A stretch of DNA of 64,000 bases from Sphingomonas hylomeconis (GCF_025370105.1 NZ_JANQBK010000014.1:124001-188000); one strand, 5' to 3'; shown: positions 25,837 to 34,880, counted from the first letter of the stretch. Translations and numbers: made by a program. The notes: generated by a model from the letters alone, not told the origin.

Positions 25837-26550
25837 CTATTCCTCGCCTGATTTAATCCCGAAATTGCTGTTTAGCGCGAGCGCCCCGGTACGCGTGATC
25901 GAGATTGCCCGCGAACCGTCTGTGCGGCGCATCCAGTCGTGTTCGAAGCACGCATTCAACAACGCTGCGCCAATCGTACCGGCGATGTGCGGGCGACGTT
26001 CGCTCCAATCGAGGCAGGGGCGACAAAATAGCTTGCGTGCCGTTGTGCGGTTTAACGCGGTATCGACATCGACGCCGATCGATCGGAGGAACACCACGCC
26101 TTCGGCGGATAGCTCGCCACCAGCAGCCAGATCGGTGATATATCCCCGCTCGCCCATTCGATCAGCGACAGCCACCGCAATGCTGCCGGCAAGGTGGTCG
26201 TAACAGGAGCGGGCACGGCGCACCGCCGCGTCGCGAGGCCCTGTTCTCACCTTGCGTTTGGTCCTGTTTGCCGGCTCGGCAGCGACCGCCATGATACCTT
26301 CGATCATTGTGGCAACGGTCGAGGATGCGAGCCGATGATACCGATGGCGTCCCTGCCGTTCGACCGCCAGCAGCCCCGCAACCGTCATTCGCCCCAAATG
26401 ACTGCTCGCTGTCTGGGGCATTATTCCCGCAACGTTGGCAAGTTCGGTTGCGGTGAGCGCGCGCCCGTCCATGAGCGCAACCAGCATCGCGCTTCGGGCA
26501 GGGTCACCGACAAGGGCGGCGATTTCGGCAATTCCGGTCGTGGTCAGCAT
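25837..26550 (-). CDS. ArsR-type winged-helix regulator with long C-terminal domain
   Basis: This 237-residue protein has an ArsR-like winged helix at residues 8-85 ([20 protein letters not shown], then [19 protein letters not shown] and [19 protein letters not shown]). The C-terminal half carries [16 protein letters not shown] and the cysteines of [19 protein letters not shown], a layout common to long ArsR homologues of unknown ligand. It is divergent from the two small-protein genes at 26689, separated by 138 bases, so it probably regulates them and itself. A role for the Cys pair in metal or redox sensing is possible but unproven. Confidence 0.85.
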   Translation of the reverse strand: MLTTTGIAEIAALVGDPARSAMLVALMDGRALTATELANVAGIMPQTASSHLGRMTVAGLLAVERQGRHRYHRLASSTVATMIEGIMAVAAEPANRTKRKVRTGPRDAAVRRARSCYDHLAGSIAVAVADRMGERGYITDLAAGGELSAEGVVFLRSIGVDVDTALNRTTARKLFCRPCLDWSERRPHIAGTIGAALLNACFEHDWMRRTDGSRAISITRTGALALNSNFGIKSGEE

Positions 26551-26688
26551 CTATCTTTCACTGGGAATACGCCCTCTTGCAGGCCTCGTCGCATATATGG
26601 CTCCCTTCATGCTTCGATGGCGGCCGAAGCATCGATCGCTGCCTGCGATCTACGATGGCCCGGTTACGACAATCCCGGGAGGCCAGCT

Positions 26689-27018
26689 ATGATCACGTGT
26701 TTCATCCGCTACGAAATCGACCAGTTCCGCGTCGATGCGTTCGAGGAATATGCCCGCAATTGGGGACAGGCGATACCGCGTTGCGGGGCCGATCTGATCG
26801 GCTATTTCGCGCCGCACGAAGGGTCAGCCACGACAGCCTATGGACTCTACAACATCGCAGACCTCGCCGCCTACGAGGCATACCGCGCCCGACTTCGCGA
26901 TGATCCCCTGGGCCGTAGCAATTACGAGTTCGCGAAGCGGGAGCGTTTCATCCTGCGCGAAGATCGGATGTTCCTCCGGCTTGCTTCTGCACCCCATGCG
27001 CCGCTGGTAAAGCCATGA
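26689..27018 (+). CDS. NIPSNAP-family small protein
   Basis: This is a 109-residue protein from the ATG at 26689, preceded by GGGAGG. The sequence [19 protein letters not shown], then [21 protein letters not shown] and the later [18 protein letters not shown] matches bacterial NIPSNAP proteins, a dimeric ferredoxin-like fold related to antibiotic-biosynthesis monooxygenases. It overlaps the next gene by four bases (ATGA). Function is unknown, and co-transcription with a second ferredoxin-fold protein suggests a joint role. Confidence 0.8.
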   Translation: MITCFIRYEIDQFRVDAFEEYARNWGQAIPRCGADLIGYFAPHEGSATTAYGLYNIADLAAYEAYRARLRDDPLGRSNYEFAKRERFILREDRMFLRLASAPHAPLVKP

Positions 27019-27362
27019 TCGCCGTCATCTTCGAGGTCGAGCTGGCCGAAGGACGGATGGATCGATATCTCGCGCTCGCCGCGGCACTCCGCGGCGAGCT
27101 GGAAATGATAGACGGCTTCCTGTCTGTCGAGCGATTCCAAAGCATGTCCACGCCAAACAGGATGGTGTCGCTCTCCTTCTTTCGGGATGAGAAAGCTGTT
27201 CAGCAGTGGCGAAACACGGCCGCGCATCGCGCCACGCAGGCCCGAGGGCGAGCGGGCATCTTCACAAACTATCGACTGCGTGTTGCGAATGTCATCCGCG
27301 ATTACGGAATGGTCGATCGCATTGAGGCACCGGCGGACAGCGTCGCTATTCATTCACTGTAG
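27015..27362 (+). CDS. Antibiotic biosynthesis monooxygenase (ABM) domain protein
   Basis: This is a 115-residue dimeric alpha/beta-barrel protein: [19 protein letters not shown], then [32 protein letters not shown] and [21 protein letters not shown] are the standard ABM segments with the His near residue 70. Members include quinol monooxygenases and haem-degrading enzymes, and many have no known substrate. It is translationally coupled to the NIPSNAP gene and followed 11 bases later by a strong terminator. Both are likely controlled by the divergent ArsR protein. Confidence 0.85.
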   Translation: MIAVIFEVELAEGRMDRYLALAAALRGELEMIDGFLSVERFQSMSTPNRMVSLSFFRDEKAVQQWRNTAAHRATQARGRAGIFTNYRLRVANVIRDYGMVDRIEAPADSVAIHSL

Positions 27363-27373
27363 GGCACTCGGTC

Positions 27374-27405
27374 GGGCGGCGGAAACACGCCGCCCTTCCT
27401 TTTTT
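27374..27405 (+). terminator. Rho-independent terminator
   Basis: GGGCGGCG and CGCCGCCC form a perfect 8-bp stem with a 6-base loop, followed by TTCCTTTTTT. It ends the NIPSNAP-ABM transcript. Confidence 0.9.
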
Positions 27406-27493
27406 GCGCTCTAAACCGGGTTTCGGGACGCCTAGCAGCTTCTCGAAATACCATCCTTTTCGGGCCGCTCGCGAATGCAGCTCCCGGTCGAAT

Positions 27494-27525
27494 CCCCCGT
27501 TTGGCGAAATCTTCGCGAACGGGGG
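27494..27525. other. Long two-part hairpin
   Basis: CCCCCGTT pairs with AACGGGGG outside, and GCGAA with TTCGC inside around ATC. It is nearly perfect over 32 bases but has only a weak T-rich tail. It may be a second or bidirectional terminator between the convergent units. Confidence 0.6.
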
Positions 27526-27590
27526 CTTTGTCCTAAACAGCGTCATTGAGCTTGGAGATCAGCAGCTCCGATGCGGTCGCTCAAGCGAGC

Positions 27591-27650
27591 TGAACGAACG
27601 GCTGAAGTTGGGGATACGAAAAGGGTTTGCGAACGACCGTGATTGGGTCC
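27591..27650 (+). repeat. 60-bp dispersed repeat, copy 2
   Basis: It begins TGAACGAACG, has GAACGACC at offset 41 and ends ATTGGGTCC. It lies between the hairpin and the stop of the ArsB/NhaD-type gene. Confidence 0.7.
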
Positions 27651-27692
27651 TTTCGCTGAGGCTGGCATCCTTCTTATACCCCATTGGCTCCG

Positions 27693-28943
27693 TTATCCGA
27701 TCAGAATGCGTGCGGCGAGCGCCGCGGCCAGCGCCAGCGGCATGGCGACCGCACCGACCTTCAGGAACCTCCAGAACGAGACGTCTTCGCCCTCGCGCCG
27801 GATCGCTTGAAGCCAAAGGATCGTCGCCAGGCTGCCGGTGATCGACAAGTTTGGGCCGAGATCGACGCCGATCAGCAGTCCGTCAACGACCAACCGCGGT
27901 GGTTGTGCCTGTGCGACCGCGGTGCTCGCAACGAGTCCGGCGGGAAGGTTGTTCATGAGATTCGATCCGAACGCCAGGATCGTGCCGAACACGGCCGAAG
28001 CGTGGGCCGGATCTGCCGATGCAGTGCGAATGGCTTGCGCCACCCACCCGATCACACCGGTTAGGTCGAGCGCCTCGACCAGCACGAACAGCCCCGCAAC
28101 CAGCGGTAGCACGCTCCACGAGATGTCCCTGAGCAGCGGCAGCGGTGACGTTCGTGCGATCAAGCAGACCGCCACCGTCGTGACGATCCCGGCAATCGCG
28201 GTCGGCAGGCCCAGTTCGATGTCGAGCGCGGACACGACGAGCAACAGACACGCGGTGACGACGATGCCGGCGAACGCAGCCTTGCCGCCATTGGTCAGCG
28301 GTGTGCGTTCGACGCCGCTGAGGCAGGCACCGGCAAGGCGCTTGCGCTGGGTCCAGCGTAGCACAAGGAAGGTGACCAGGATTGATGCGAATGACGGCAC
28401 CGCGAACGATGCGAACCACTGTCCAAGCGGCGGCATATGCCCGCCGTACAGCACCAAGTTGGCGGGGTTCGAAATCGGCAGCACGAAACTCGCGGCATTC
28501 GCGATCAGCGCACAGGCGAACAACAACGGCAGTGGATCGGCCTTCGCCTTCCTGGCGGCGGCGTAGACCGCTGGTGTGAGCACGACGGCGGTAGCGTCGT
28601 TCGACAGGAACGTCGTCGTGATGATCCCGGTGACGTACACCAGCGCGAACAAGCGCGCGGTCGATCCCTTCGCATGGATTGCCGCCGTTGCCGCCACCCA
28701 GTCGAACAGTCCTTCCGCGCGAGCCACTTCGCTGAGCAACATCATGCCGATCAAAAAAAGATAGACGTCCATGCCCTTGGCGACTGCGCCGATCGCAGCG
28801 GGGAAGGGCATCAGGCCGAACAGCAGCAAAAGCGCCGCGCCTGCGACGGCCCAGATCGCTTCGGGCCAGCGGAACGGACGCGCGATCACCGCGGCGGTGG
28901 AGGCGGCGCAGATCCCCCAGGTGGCGCCGGTTGCCAGGATCAC
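27693..28943 (-). CDS. ArsB/NhaD-type (SLC13 superfamily) ion transporter
   Basis: This 416-residue inner-membrane transporter has about 11-12 helices. Key segments are MDVYLFLIGMMLLSEVARAEG, then TGIITTTFLSNDATAVVLTP, ANAASFVLPISNPANLVLYGG and AFGSNLMNNLPAGL, the two signature hairpins of the ArsB/NhaD group. I chose the GTG at 28943 because it overlaps the stop of the phosphoesterase gene (GTGA). The family includes arsenite exporters and sodium/proton antiporters. No other arsenic gene is nearby, so the substrate is open. It is the last gene of a three-gene coupled operon. Confidence 0.87.
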   Translation of the reverse strand: MILATGATWGICAASTAAVIARPFRWPEAIWAVAGAALLLLFGLMPFPAAIGAVAKGMDVYLFLIGMMLLSEVARAEGLFDWVAATAAIHAKGSTARLFALVYVTGIITTTFLSNDATAVVLTPAVYAAARKAKADPLPLLFACALIANAASFVLPISNPANLVLYGGHMPPLGQWFASFAVPSFASILVTFLVLRWTQRKRLAGACLSGVERTPLTNGGKAAFAGIVVTACLLLVVSALDIELGLPTAIAGIVTTVAVCLIARTSPLPLLRDISWSVLPLVAGLFVLVEALDLTGVIGWVAQAIRTASADPAHASAVFGTILAFGSNLMNNLPAGLVASTAVAQAQPPRLVVDGLLIGVDLGPNLSITGSLATILWLQAIRREGEDVSFWRFLKVGAVAMPLALAAALAARILIG

Positions 28944-30064
28944 CAGCGCTTGCCGTTCTTGTTTGGCCCGAGCTGGCCGCCGGGGATGCCATGCGCGGGC
29001 CAGGCACCGATGCTGTGAATGTCGCGGCCCGGCGCGATCGGCAGACCGCTGCGGGGGATGTCGGCCTCGCTGCGAACCAGCAGCTCGATCACGTCGCGGT
29101 CGCTGCCGACGCTCGCTTCGATCAGATGCAAGCCTGCCGACAGCGACACGTGCGCGGTCCACAAGCCGATATCCGTGTCGATCATCGGCTGGGCTGCGCC
29201 GCCATCGACCGATAGCATGACCGGCTCGTCGGCGCTGCCGAACAGTTTGGCAACGATCTCGATCGAGCCGGGGCGCGGCACCTGGGTTGGGTCGGCGGGG
29301 CGGGTGACGAGGCGAAGATCCGCCGGGGACACGATCTGAATGAACGGCCAGGCGCCGCCCGTTTCCTTGAAGCGCCAGCTAGGCACGCGACCGTGGACCG
29401 TGACGATCGAGAAGCCGGGCCGGCCGCCGCCCTCCTCGATCTCGCTGGTCGAGCGCGTCGCGCCGTAGACGACGCGGCCATCGTTGAGCAGTTCGTTGTA
29501 ATGCGTGTGCCCAGTGTCGACGAAGGCAACACGTGCATCGGCGAAGATCCGCGCGATGTCCTCGCCATCCGCCGCCAGGTCGCCCGGAAAGGCGTGCATG
29601 AACACGAGCGGGACCTGCCTCTCGGCTTCGGCGCGCGCGAGTTCGGCGAGCAGGCGGTTGCGATGGTGCATCGTCAGCCGGAAATCGGGGCCGCCCGCGC
29701 CCGCCGAGACGATGTCGACATAGATGCAGCGATGTCCCGCGACGACTTCCATCTCGGGGCGGTTGGCCTCGGGGAACGCGGCGTCATAGTTTGCAAGATC
29801 GCCCAGTTCGAAATCGTGATCGCCGGGGATGACGCGATACGGCAGTCTCAGCGGGGCGAGCGTCTCGACGATGACGCGGTATTGGTGGACCGTGGCATGG
29901 TTCGCATTGTCGCCGGGGAGGTAGACGAACGCCGCAGCGTCGCCGACATGCTCGTTGATCTCGGCGACGATCGCGGCGAGCCGGCCCCGGCTTTCCCAAT
30001 CGGTCGCCTCGTCCATATGAAGGTCGCCGATATGGACCCAGCTCAGCGAGGGCGCGCCCGTCAC
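28940..30064 (-). CDS. Calcineurin-like phosphoesterase, cAMP-phosphodiesterase-like, with C-terminal beta domain
   Basis: This is a 374-residue protein from the GTG at 30064 that overlaps the MFS stop (GTGA). Metal ligands are HIGDLHMDE, LPGDNANH, VIPGDHDFE, MHAFPGD and GHTHYNE. The first 260 residues are the phosphoesterase. The last 110 (SIEIVAKLFGSADEPVMLSV and GLHLIEASVGSDRD) resemble the beta-sandwich tail seen on some bacterial phosphohydrolases. It has no signal peptide. Between two transporters, it may hydrolyse an imported phosphodiester. The substrate is unknown. Confidence 0.85.
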   Translation of the reverse strand: MTGAPSLSWVHIGDLHMDEATDWESRGRLAAIVAEINEHVGDAAAFVYLPGDNANHATVHQYRVIVETLAPLRLPYRVIPGDHDFELGDLANYDAAFPEANRPEMEVVAGHRCIYVDIVSAGAGGPDFRLTMHHRNRLLAELARAEAERQVPLVFMHAFPGDLAADGEDIARIFADARVAFVDTGHTHYNELLNDGRVVYGATRSTSEIEEGGGRPGFSIVTVHGRVPSWRFKETGGAWPFIQIVSPADLRLVTRPADPTQVPRPGSIEIVAKLFGSADEPVMLSVDGGAAQPMIDTDIGLWTAHVSLSAGLHLIEASVGSDRDVIELLVRSEADIPRSGLPIAPGRDIHSIGAWPAHGIPGGQLGPNKNGKRW

Positions 30065-31311
30065 TTGCGCGTCTCCGGCATCGCGACAAGATACAGCACG
30101 AATCCGGCGGCGGCGATCCCCGCGAGCGTCAGGAAGCTGGCGGTATAGCCCGCCCACACGATGATCGCTCCGGCGAGCGTCGCCGACAGCGCGGCACCCA
30201 AGCCGAATATCGCCGAGACGACGCCCTGACTGACGTTGAAGCGCCCGCTGCCCTTGGTCAGGTCTGCGACGATCACCGGGAACAGCGCGCCGAAGATGCC
30301 CGCGCCGATCCCGTCCAGCGCCTGCACCCCGACCAGCCACCACGGGTCGTTCGACACGGTGTAGAGTGCGCCGCGCGCGGCGAGGAAGCCGAACGCGACG
30401 AGGAACGTCGGCTTGGTACCCCAGCGCTCCGTGTGGCGCCCGACGACGATCGCGACCGGCACCATCACCAGCTGCGCGGCGACGATGCAGGCCGCGGTTA
30501 GCGAGGTAGCCTTGTCGGTGCCGACGGTGCGCCCGAGCAGCTGGCTGACCGAGGTCAGCATGGCCGCGTTCGACAGATGGAAAGTGAAGGCGGCGGCCGC
30601 GAAGATCATCAGCGGGCGGTTTTCGAGCAGCGTCCTCCAGCCGCTCGGCTCCTCGCAGCCTTCTCCGGGCTCGCAGTCGAGGCCGCGTGCGACGGCATTA
30701 TCGATGTCGTCGTTATCGATCCGCATCGACACGACGACGCTCGCGATGGTCAGCCCCGCCATCAGCCAAAACACGACGACGGGTCCGAACTTCCACGCCA
30801 GCACGCCGGCGACCGCCGCCGAGACCGCGTTGCCGGCGTGGTTGAACGCTTCGTTGCGGCCGACGCGCTTGGCGAACATCTTCGGCCCGACGAGCCCAAG
30901 CGAGATCGCCGAGATCGCAGGGGCGAACAGCGCACCGGCGGCTGCAGCGAGAGACTGCGTGACCGTCACCATCGTAAAGCCGGAGACGACCGGTAGCGAC
31001 AGGCTGCTGAGCGTCACCAGCAACGCTGCGATCATCACGATCCGTGGCTTGTTCTTTGCTCGATCGATCAGGCCACCCGCCGGCGTCTGCGACAGCAGTC
31101 CGACGATTCCGGCGATGGTCAGCACCATCCCTACGGTCGCCTCGTCCCAGCCGTGCGACGGTCCTCGCACGACCAGCAGGTAGATGGCGAGATAAGGTCC
31201 CAGCCCGTCCCGGACGTCGGCCAAAAAGAAGTTCAACGCATCCAGGGTACGCGTCGCAGGCGGCTGGTCAGGGGACGTCGCCCGGCCCGGGTTAGCTGCC
31301 ACAGTGGCCAT
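30061..31311 (-). CDS. Major facilitator superfamily transporter
   Basis: This is a 416-residue, 12-helix MFS protein. The start at 31311 (MATVAANPGR) is preferred over an upstream ATG because the extra residues are arginine-rich and non-family. Motif A-like segments are GGLIDRAKNKPRIV and GRHTERWGTKP. The middle loop IDNDDIDNAVARGLDCEPGE is acidic and contains two cysteines, unusual for this family. It is the first gene of the MFS, phosphoesterase, ArsB/NhaD-type operon, in which both junctions are four-base overlaps, so the three products probably act together. Confidence 0.87.
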   Translation of the reverse strand: MATVAANPGRATSPDQPPATRTLDALNFFLADVRDGLGPYLAIYLLVVRGPSHGWDEATVGMVLTIAGIVGLLSQTPAGGLIDRAKNKPRIVMIAALLVTLSSLSLPVVSGFTMVTVTQSLAAAAGALFAPAISAISLGLVGPKMFAKRVGRNEAFNHAGNAVSAAVAGVLAWKFGPVVVFWLMAGLTIASVVVSMRIDNDDIDNAVARGLDCEPGEGCEEPSGWRTLLENRPLMIFAAAAFTFHLSNAAMLTSVSQLLGRTVGTDKATSLTAACIVAAQLVMVPVAIVVGRHTERWGTKPTFLVAFGFLAARGALYTVSNDPWWLVGVQALDGIGAGIFGALFPVIVADLTKGSGRFNVSQGVVSAIFGLGAALSATLAGAIIVWAGYTASFLTLAGIAAAGFVLYLVAMPETRK

Positions 31312-31570
31312 CGACGTTCTCCAGGATTGGCTCGAGCGGATGAACCGCGCGGTCGCCCTAGAGCGCACGAGCGACGCGGAGCTGAACGGAATTGTTCAGC
31401 TTCGGTTTCCTGCTCGTTGCGAAATGTTTCCATCGGGGCGACAGCGGATAAGTGATAGGCTTGCTTTGCCATGCCCATTGTCTGCTTTTGATAACCATCA
31501 GGCAAAAGGGCGCCAATCTTGGCTGTGACGAAGCGCTGGTAGGCCTCGCTCAAGCCTTCGGGTCTTCACA

Positions 31571-31630
31571 TGAACGAGCGGCAGGTATCGGGCAGCAAGA
31601 AGGAGCGCACGAATGGCTGGGATTGGGTCT
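31571..31630 (+). repeat. 60-bp dispersed repeat, copy 3
   Basis: It begins TGAACGAGCG, has GAATGGC at offset 41 and ends ATTGGGTCT. It lies 72 bases upstream of a truncated GMC oxidoreductase gene. Confidence 0.6.
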
Positions 31631-31701
31631 ACCATGCCGCGAAGCAGCCGGACGTCTTCTGCCAGTGCTGGCTTTGGTCATCCCAACAACGGCGGCACCT
31701 C

Positions 31702-31914
31702 AATCATGAAATGGGTGGTGCGCGAATGGGGATCGATCCGACGACATCGGTGCTCAATCGCTGGAGCCAAGCCCACGACGTGCCGAACCTTTTCGTGACC
31801 GACGGGGCGCAGATGAGCTCTTCGGCCTGCCAGAACCCATCGCTTACCTACATGGCGCTTACTGCCCGCGCCTGCGATTATGCAGTCGGCCAGTTGCGCG
31901 CGGGCGCGTTGTGA
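31702..31914 (+). pseudogene. C-terminal remnant of a GMC-family oxidoreductase
   Basis: About 70 codons encode only the extreme C-terminus of a GMC flavoprotein of the gluconate/choline dehydrogenase type: NHEMGGARMGIDP carries the active-site His, and FVTDGAQMSSSACQNPSLTY, MALTARACDYAVGQL are the end of the FAD domain. A complete enzyme has about 550 residues. The region upstream in the same frame holds the 60-bp repeat and no flavoprotein sequence, so at least 85% of the gene has been lost. Expression is unlikely. Confidence 0.85.
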
Positions 31915-32554
31915 TTAACACCCCGGCAATATGGGTGGAGAGTGGATTAGGATAGAGCGCAAGGCTACCGACGATAGGGTCAATGCAGAACCCCAAACAC
32001 ACGCCATACTATTTTTTGTCCGCGCCGAATCCTCACCGCGCTCATCGCCGAACGCCGTGCACTTCGGTGGGGTTTGGTGGGGAACGGAGTGGCCGCTTTT
32101 GAGCGACGTTCGCCGTAACTGGCCTTTCGTTCAGGCGCGACGGCCGACGTTCGCCGCCGCGCGGGATATGCTCGGGAATAGTTGACGGGTACCGGCCTTC
32201 TTTGCACTGGTCAGTGAACAGGTCGCCATCCGGCGAGCAACCATCTGATGGCTGCCGTTACACACATGGCGATCAGGCGAAAGGTTGTTCCGGCGCATCC
32301 CGCCTTCGGCATCCTGCACAGAGATTCGTTGCTACAGCGGCGTTCGGCTCCTTCTCGTTCGGTTCGCCGTGCCATAGACTCGCCTCGACTCTGTTGCTCG
32401 GGCCAGCTCGATTGACGAACATCGCCTCGACGATCGCCTGCATCAGCACGCCCCGGCGCGCAGCATGTTGTGCCGGCGACTGGGAGGCCGAACCTATCCT
32501 CGACACTGCATCGCAACTGCGGCACGCGTGCCGGTTCACACGGGAGGCGACAAC
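31915..32554. other. Gene-poor region with a short coding remnant
   Basis: This 640-base gap has no full gene. At about 32411-32455, the minus strand encodes the peptide RGVLMQAIVEAMFV, which is repeated at 33960-34001 with only synonymous differences. Other frames are low-confidence. The last 30 bases include the GGGAGG ribosome site of the next gene. Confidence 0.5.
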
Positions 32555-33607
32555 ATGGGATGGCTGATCAGGCTCGTCAGCGCGGTGGCGATGGTCGTTG
32601 CCTCGCCGGCACTAGCGGATAGCTGGCTGCCGCCGGAACCCAAGATATACCTTTCGCCTGACAAGGCGACGCGCCTGACCGTGGTCCCGCGCGATCTGGA
32701 GAATCAGCTGGCCTACTTCTCAGACAAGGTTGATGGCAAAGAGCCCGCCGGTCAGCGGCACAGCGGCGAAACGCGCGCGCTCGGCATCGTAGAGCGGCGC
32801 TCAGGTGCGGCTTGGATCAAAGTCTGGGAAGCTCCGCTTGTCAATGAGGTCGCACCGGTCAGCGCTCTGATCGCGGACGGCGGTGGACACGTCGTGACCT
32901 TCGATAACTGGCATTCAACCGGCTTCGGCGACAACGTTGTGGTGATCTACCGCGGCGATGGATCGCTGGTGCGGGCGATGAAGCTGACCGACATCCTGCC
33001 CGAGAATTATGTTCGCGCTCTGCCAACGAGTGTGAGTTCGATGTGGTGGAGCGGCGAGCACGTGCTGTCGCGCGATGGCCGGCAGGTGGTGCTGAAAGTC
33101 GTTGTGCCAAACGGTGGCGGTTCGATCGGTTCGTCGCGCGGCTTTGTGGACGTCACCATCGATCTTGCGACAGGGATGGTCGCGCCGCTTACGGGGCCGG
33201 CGTGGGACCGAGCGATGGCGGCCGCTGCGCCCCTCGTGGCGCGATCAAAGGCCGAGGAGGCGATCTGGAGGGCGCGCTTCATCGCTCCTCTCGCTCCGCC
33301 GACGGGAACCAAGGAGTTCGATTGGAACCGGTATCTCTATCAAGCGGTCAAGCGCCTTGCTCCGATCGGCGCGCAAAGGGGATTCGATCTGGTCTGGATT
33401 CTTCCGGCGCCAGGTACACCCGAGTTCGCAGAGCGGGCTAAGGACATCCGCGAGGTTATCACCGGGTGGGACGAAAAAAGTGACCTCGCCTTCGCAAGTC
33501 CCTCCGCTCCCGAAGCTCTGGCGCGCGTGCTGACCGAGAGCGCGAATGCAACGTCAGCCGGCCGCCTCGCGGGATCGCGACTGTTCGTCGCCTTGCCGCC
33601 GGCGTAG
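32555..33607 (+). CDS. Exported protein of unknown function
   Basis: This is a 350-residue protein from the ATG at 32555, which follows GGGAGG. A Sec signal (MGWLIRLVSAVAMVVASPALA) is cut after ALA. The mature part has alternating beta segments such as HVVTFDNWHSTGFGDNVVVIYRGDG and TSVSSMWWSGEHVLSRDGRQVVL, suggesting a propeller-like periplasmic domain in the first 200 residues, then an alpha/beta tail. I do not recognise a named family. A small coiled-coil gene follows after 6 bases. Confidence 0.7.
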   Translation: MGWLIRLVSAVAMVVASPALADSWLPPEPKIYLSPDKATRLTVVPRDLENQLAYFSDKVDGKEPAGQRHSGETRALGIVERRSGAAWIKVWEAPLVNEVAPVSALIADGGGHVVTFDNWHSTGFGDNVVVIYRGDGSLVRAMKLTDILPENYVRALPTSVSSMWWSGEHVLSRDGRQVVLKVVVPNGGGSIGSSRGFVDVTIDLATGMVAPLTGPAWDRAMAAAAPLVARSKAEEAIWRARFIAPLAPPTGTKEFDWNRYLYQAVKRLAPIGAQRGFDLVWILPAPGTPEFAERAKDIREVITGWDEKSDLAFASPSAPEALARVLTESANATSAGRLAGSRLFVALPPA

Positions 33608-33613
33608 GCAGAG

Positions 33614-33940
33614 GTGGTCGGCACCGCGCTGGGCCAGACAGGCGCGACAGTGATCGTGTTCGATCCCGCCGTTCCCATTCCGCAGCGGACGGAGGCGCTG
33701 CGTAAGATCGGCATCGATCCCGACCAGGCCGTCACGGAGGCAGCCCGCGCGACCGCCGACGCACAGCGGCTTGAAGTAGAGGCGGTGCGCCTCGACGCGT
33801 TGGCGCCGCCCGAGCAGAAGGCAGCGAACAAGGACGCCAAGGAAACGGAAGAAATGGCGGATCGGCTAGAGCAGGCCGCGAGCCAACTTGAGCTAGAAGC
33901 GGCGAACGCCGAGGCGCCAGCTGGTGGCAAGCCCAAATAG
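33614..33940 (+). CDS. Small coiled-coil protein of unknown function
   Basis: This is a 108-residue frame from a GTG at 33614. The first 35 residues contain VIVFDPAVPIPQRTEALRKI, and the rest is a strongly predicted alanine/glutamate-rich coiled coil (ATADAQRLEVEAVRLDAL, then AKETEEMADRLEQAASQLEL). It has no signal peptide and only a weak ribosome site, so translation may depend on read-on from the gene 6 bases upstream. It could be a detached C-terminal part of that gene. Confidence 0.45.
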   Translation: MVGTALGQTGATVIVFDPAVPIPQRTEALRKIGIDPDQAVTEAARATADAQRLEVEAVRLDALAPPEQKAANKDAKETEEMADRLEQAASQLELEAANAEAPAGGKPK

Positions 33941-34469
33941 GCCCGCGGCGGCGTCAGGACACGAACATCGCTTCGACGATCGCTTGCATGAGGACGCCAC
34001 GTGGCACCGGCACGCTCACCGACGTGTATCCCTGGTTCGCTGCCCGCCGCGTCCTATGCCGCCCGATCCACTACCGACCATGTTGGCGCTAAGCGCGCTG
34101 TAGCGACGGCGCTGGTAGCAGCACGCACCTTGCCGCCGGCGCATATGCGTAGGCGATGACGTCGCAGGCGAGCGACTTCTGCACCGCAGCGGTTGACGCT
34201 TCGTATCCACATCGCGGGCATGCGGACTCGTCTCGTCCACCGTCAGGAACTGTATGAAGCGCAGGATCGACTCGTACTTGTTACCCACCGGATCCTGGCG
34301 CTCGAAAGCCTCGACGCCCTCTGATCGAGGGTGGCGGCGCTTGCGGCAGCACTACGGCGCACTGTCGGTCTGATGCAGTGGCGTTGACCGGTTACGGGCG
34401 CCACGCGACGGTAGCGAAAAGTACTTTTGCTGGTTGGCTTGATTCACCGGATCCGGCGCACGCAAGAGC
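33941..34469. other. Gene-poor region with duplicated coding remnant
   Basis: At 33954-34070 the minus strand has a short open frame ending in QGYTSVSVPVPRGVLMQAIV, then EAMFVS and stop. Its last 14 core residues are identical to the remnant at 32411. The frame is closed upstream at 34071, so it is a fragment. No other gene is supported in this gap. Confidence 0.45.
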
Positions 34470-34880
34470 TCAACGCTCACTGTTGCGTTGCTGCGTGGCG
34501 CGGCGTTGGATGATGTAATCGACCACGCTGTCCGGCTCATACGGGCGACCGAGATGCGGCCCGCCGTCGCACAGATTGGCCGCCGCCTTCGCTGCCCCTT
34601 CGACGCTCGCGGTCAGCTTGACCTCTAGCTCCGGCCGGTTCTGGCGCACCCACGTCGCCAGCTCGAACCCCGATTGGTGGCCCGCTACCGCCACGTCGCA
34701 CAGGACGACATCGACACTCAGGCTGGCCTCGGCAAGCGCCAGCTGCGCTTCGTCGCTGCTCGCCGCCTCGACCACCCGGTAGCCGCAATGTCGCAGGTAG
34801 TCGGCCAAGGCATGCCTTACGATGATGTCGCTATCGACGATCAGCACCGATGCGCTGGCATGGTCGTTTTGCCCCGTCAC
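34470..34880 (-). CDS. Single-domain response regulator with Lys-to-Arg change
   Basis: This 136-residue receiver domain has VLIVDSD (acidic pair), VVLCDVAV with the phospho-acceptor Asp, KLTAS with the conserved Thr, and then LGRPYEP, where the normally invariant Lys is Arg. It has no output domain. It starts at a GTG that overlaps the stop of the upstream receiver gene (GTGA). The change would be expected to weaken phosphorylation-linked switching, so this may be a constitutive or non-canonical partner of its neighbour. Confidence 0.85.
   Translation of the reverse strand: MTGQNDHASASVLIVDSDIIVRHALADYLRHCGYRVVEAASSDEAQLALAEASLSVDVVLCDVAVAGHQSGFELATWVRQNRPELEVKLTASVEGAAKAAANLCDGGPHLGRPYEPDSVVDYIIQRRATQQRNSER

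Noticed and set aside
31233..31553. Possible minus-strand gene starting LSEAYQRFVTAKIGALLP
   Set aside because: The first 60 residues look protein-like, but the frame runs into the MFS gene on another frame and I recognise no family. It may be a remnant, but support is too weak.
34016..34288. A 90-codon minus-strand frame
   Set aside because: After about 25 residues it becomes Arg/Ser-rich, with no ribosome site or match. It also overlaps the more convincing remnant in another frame.
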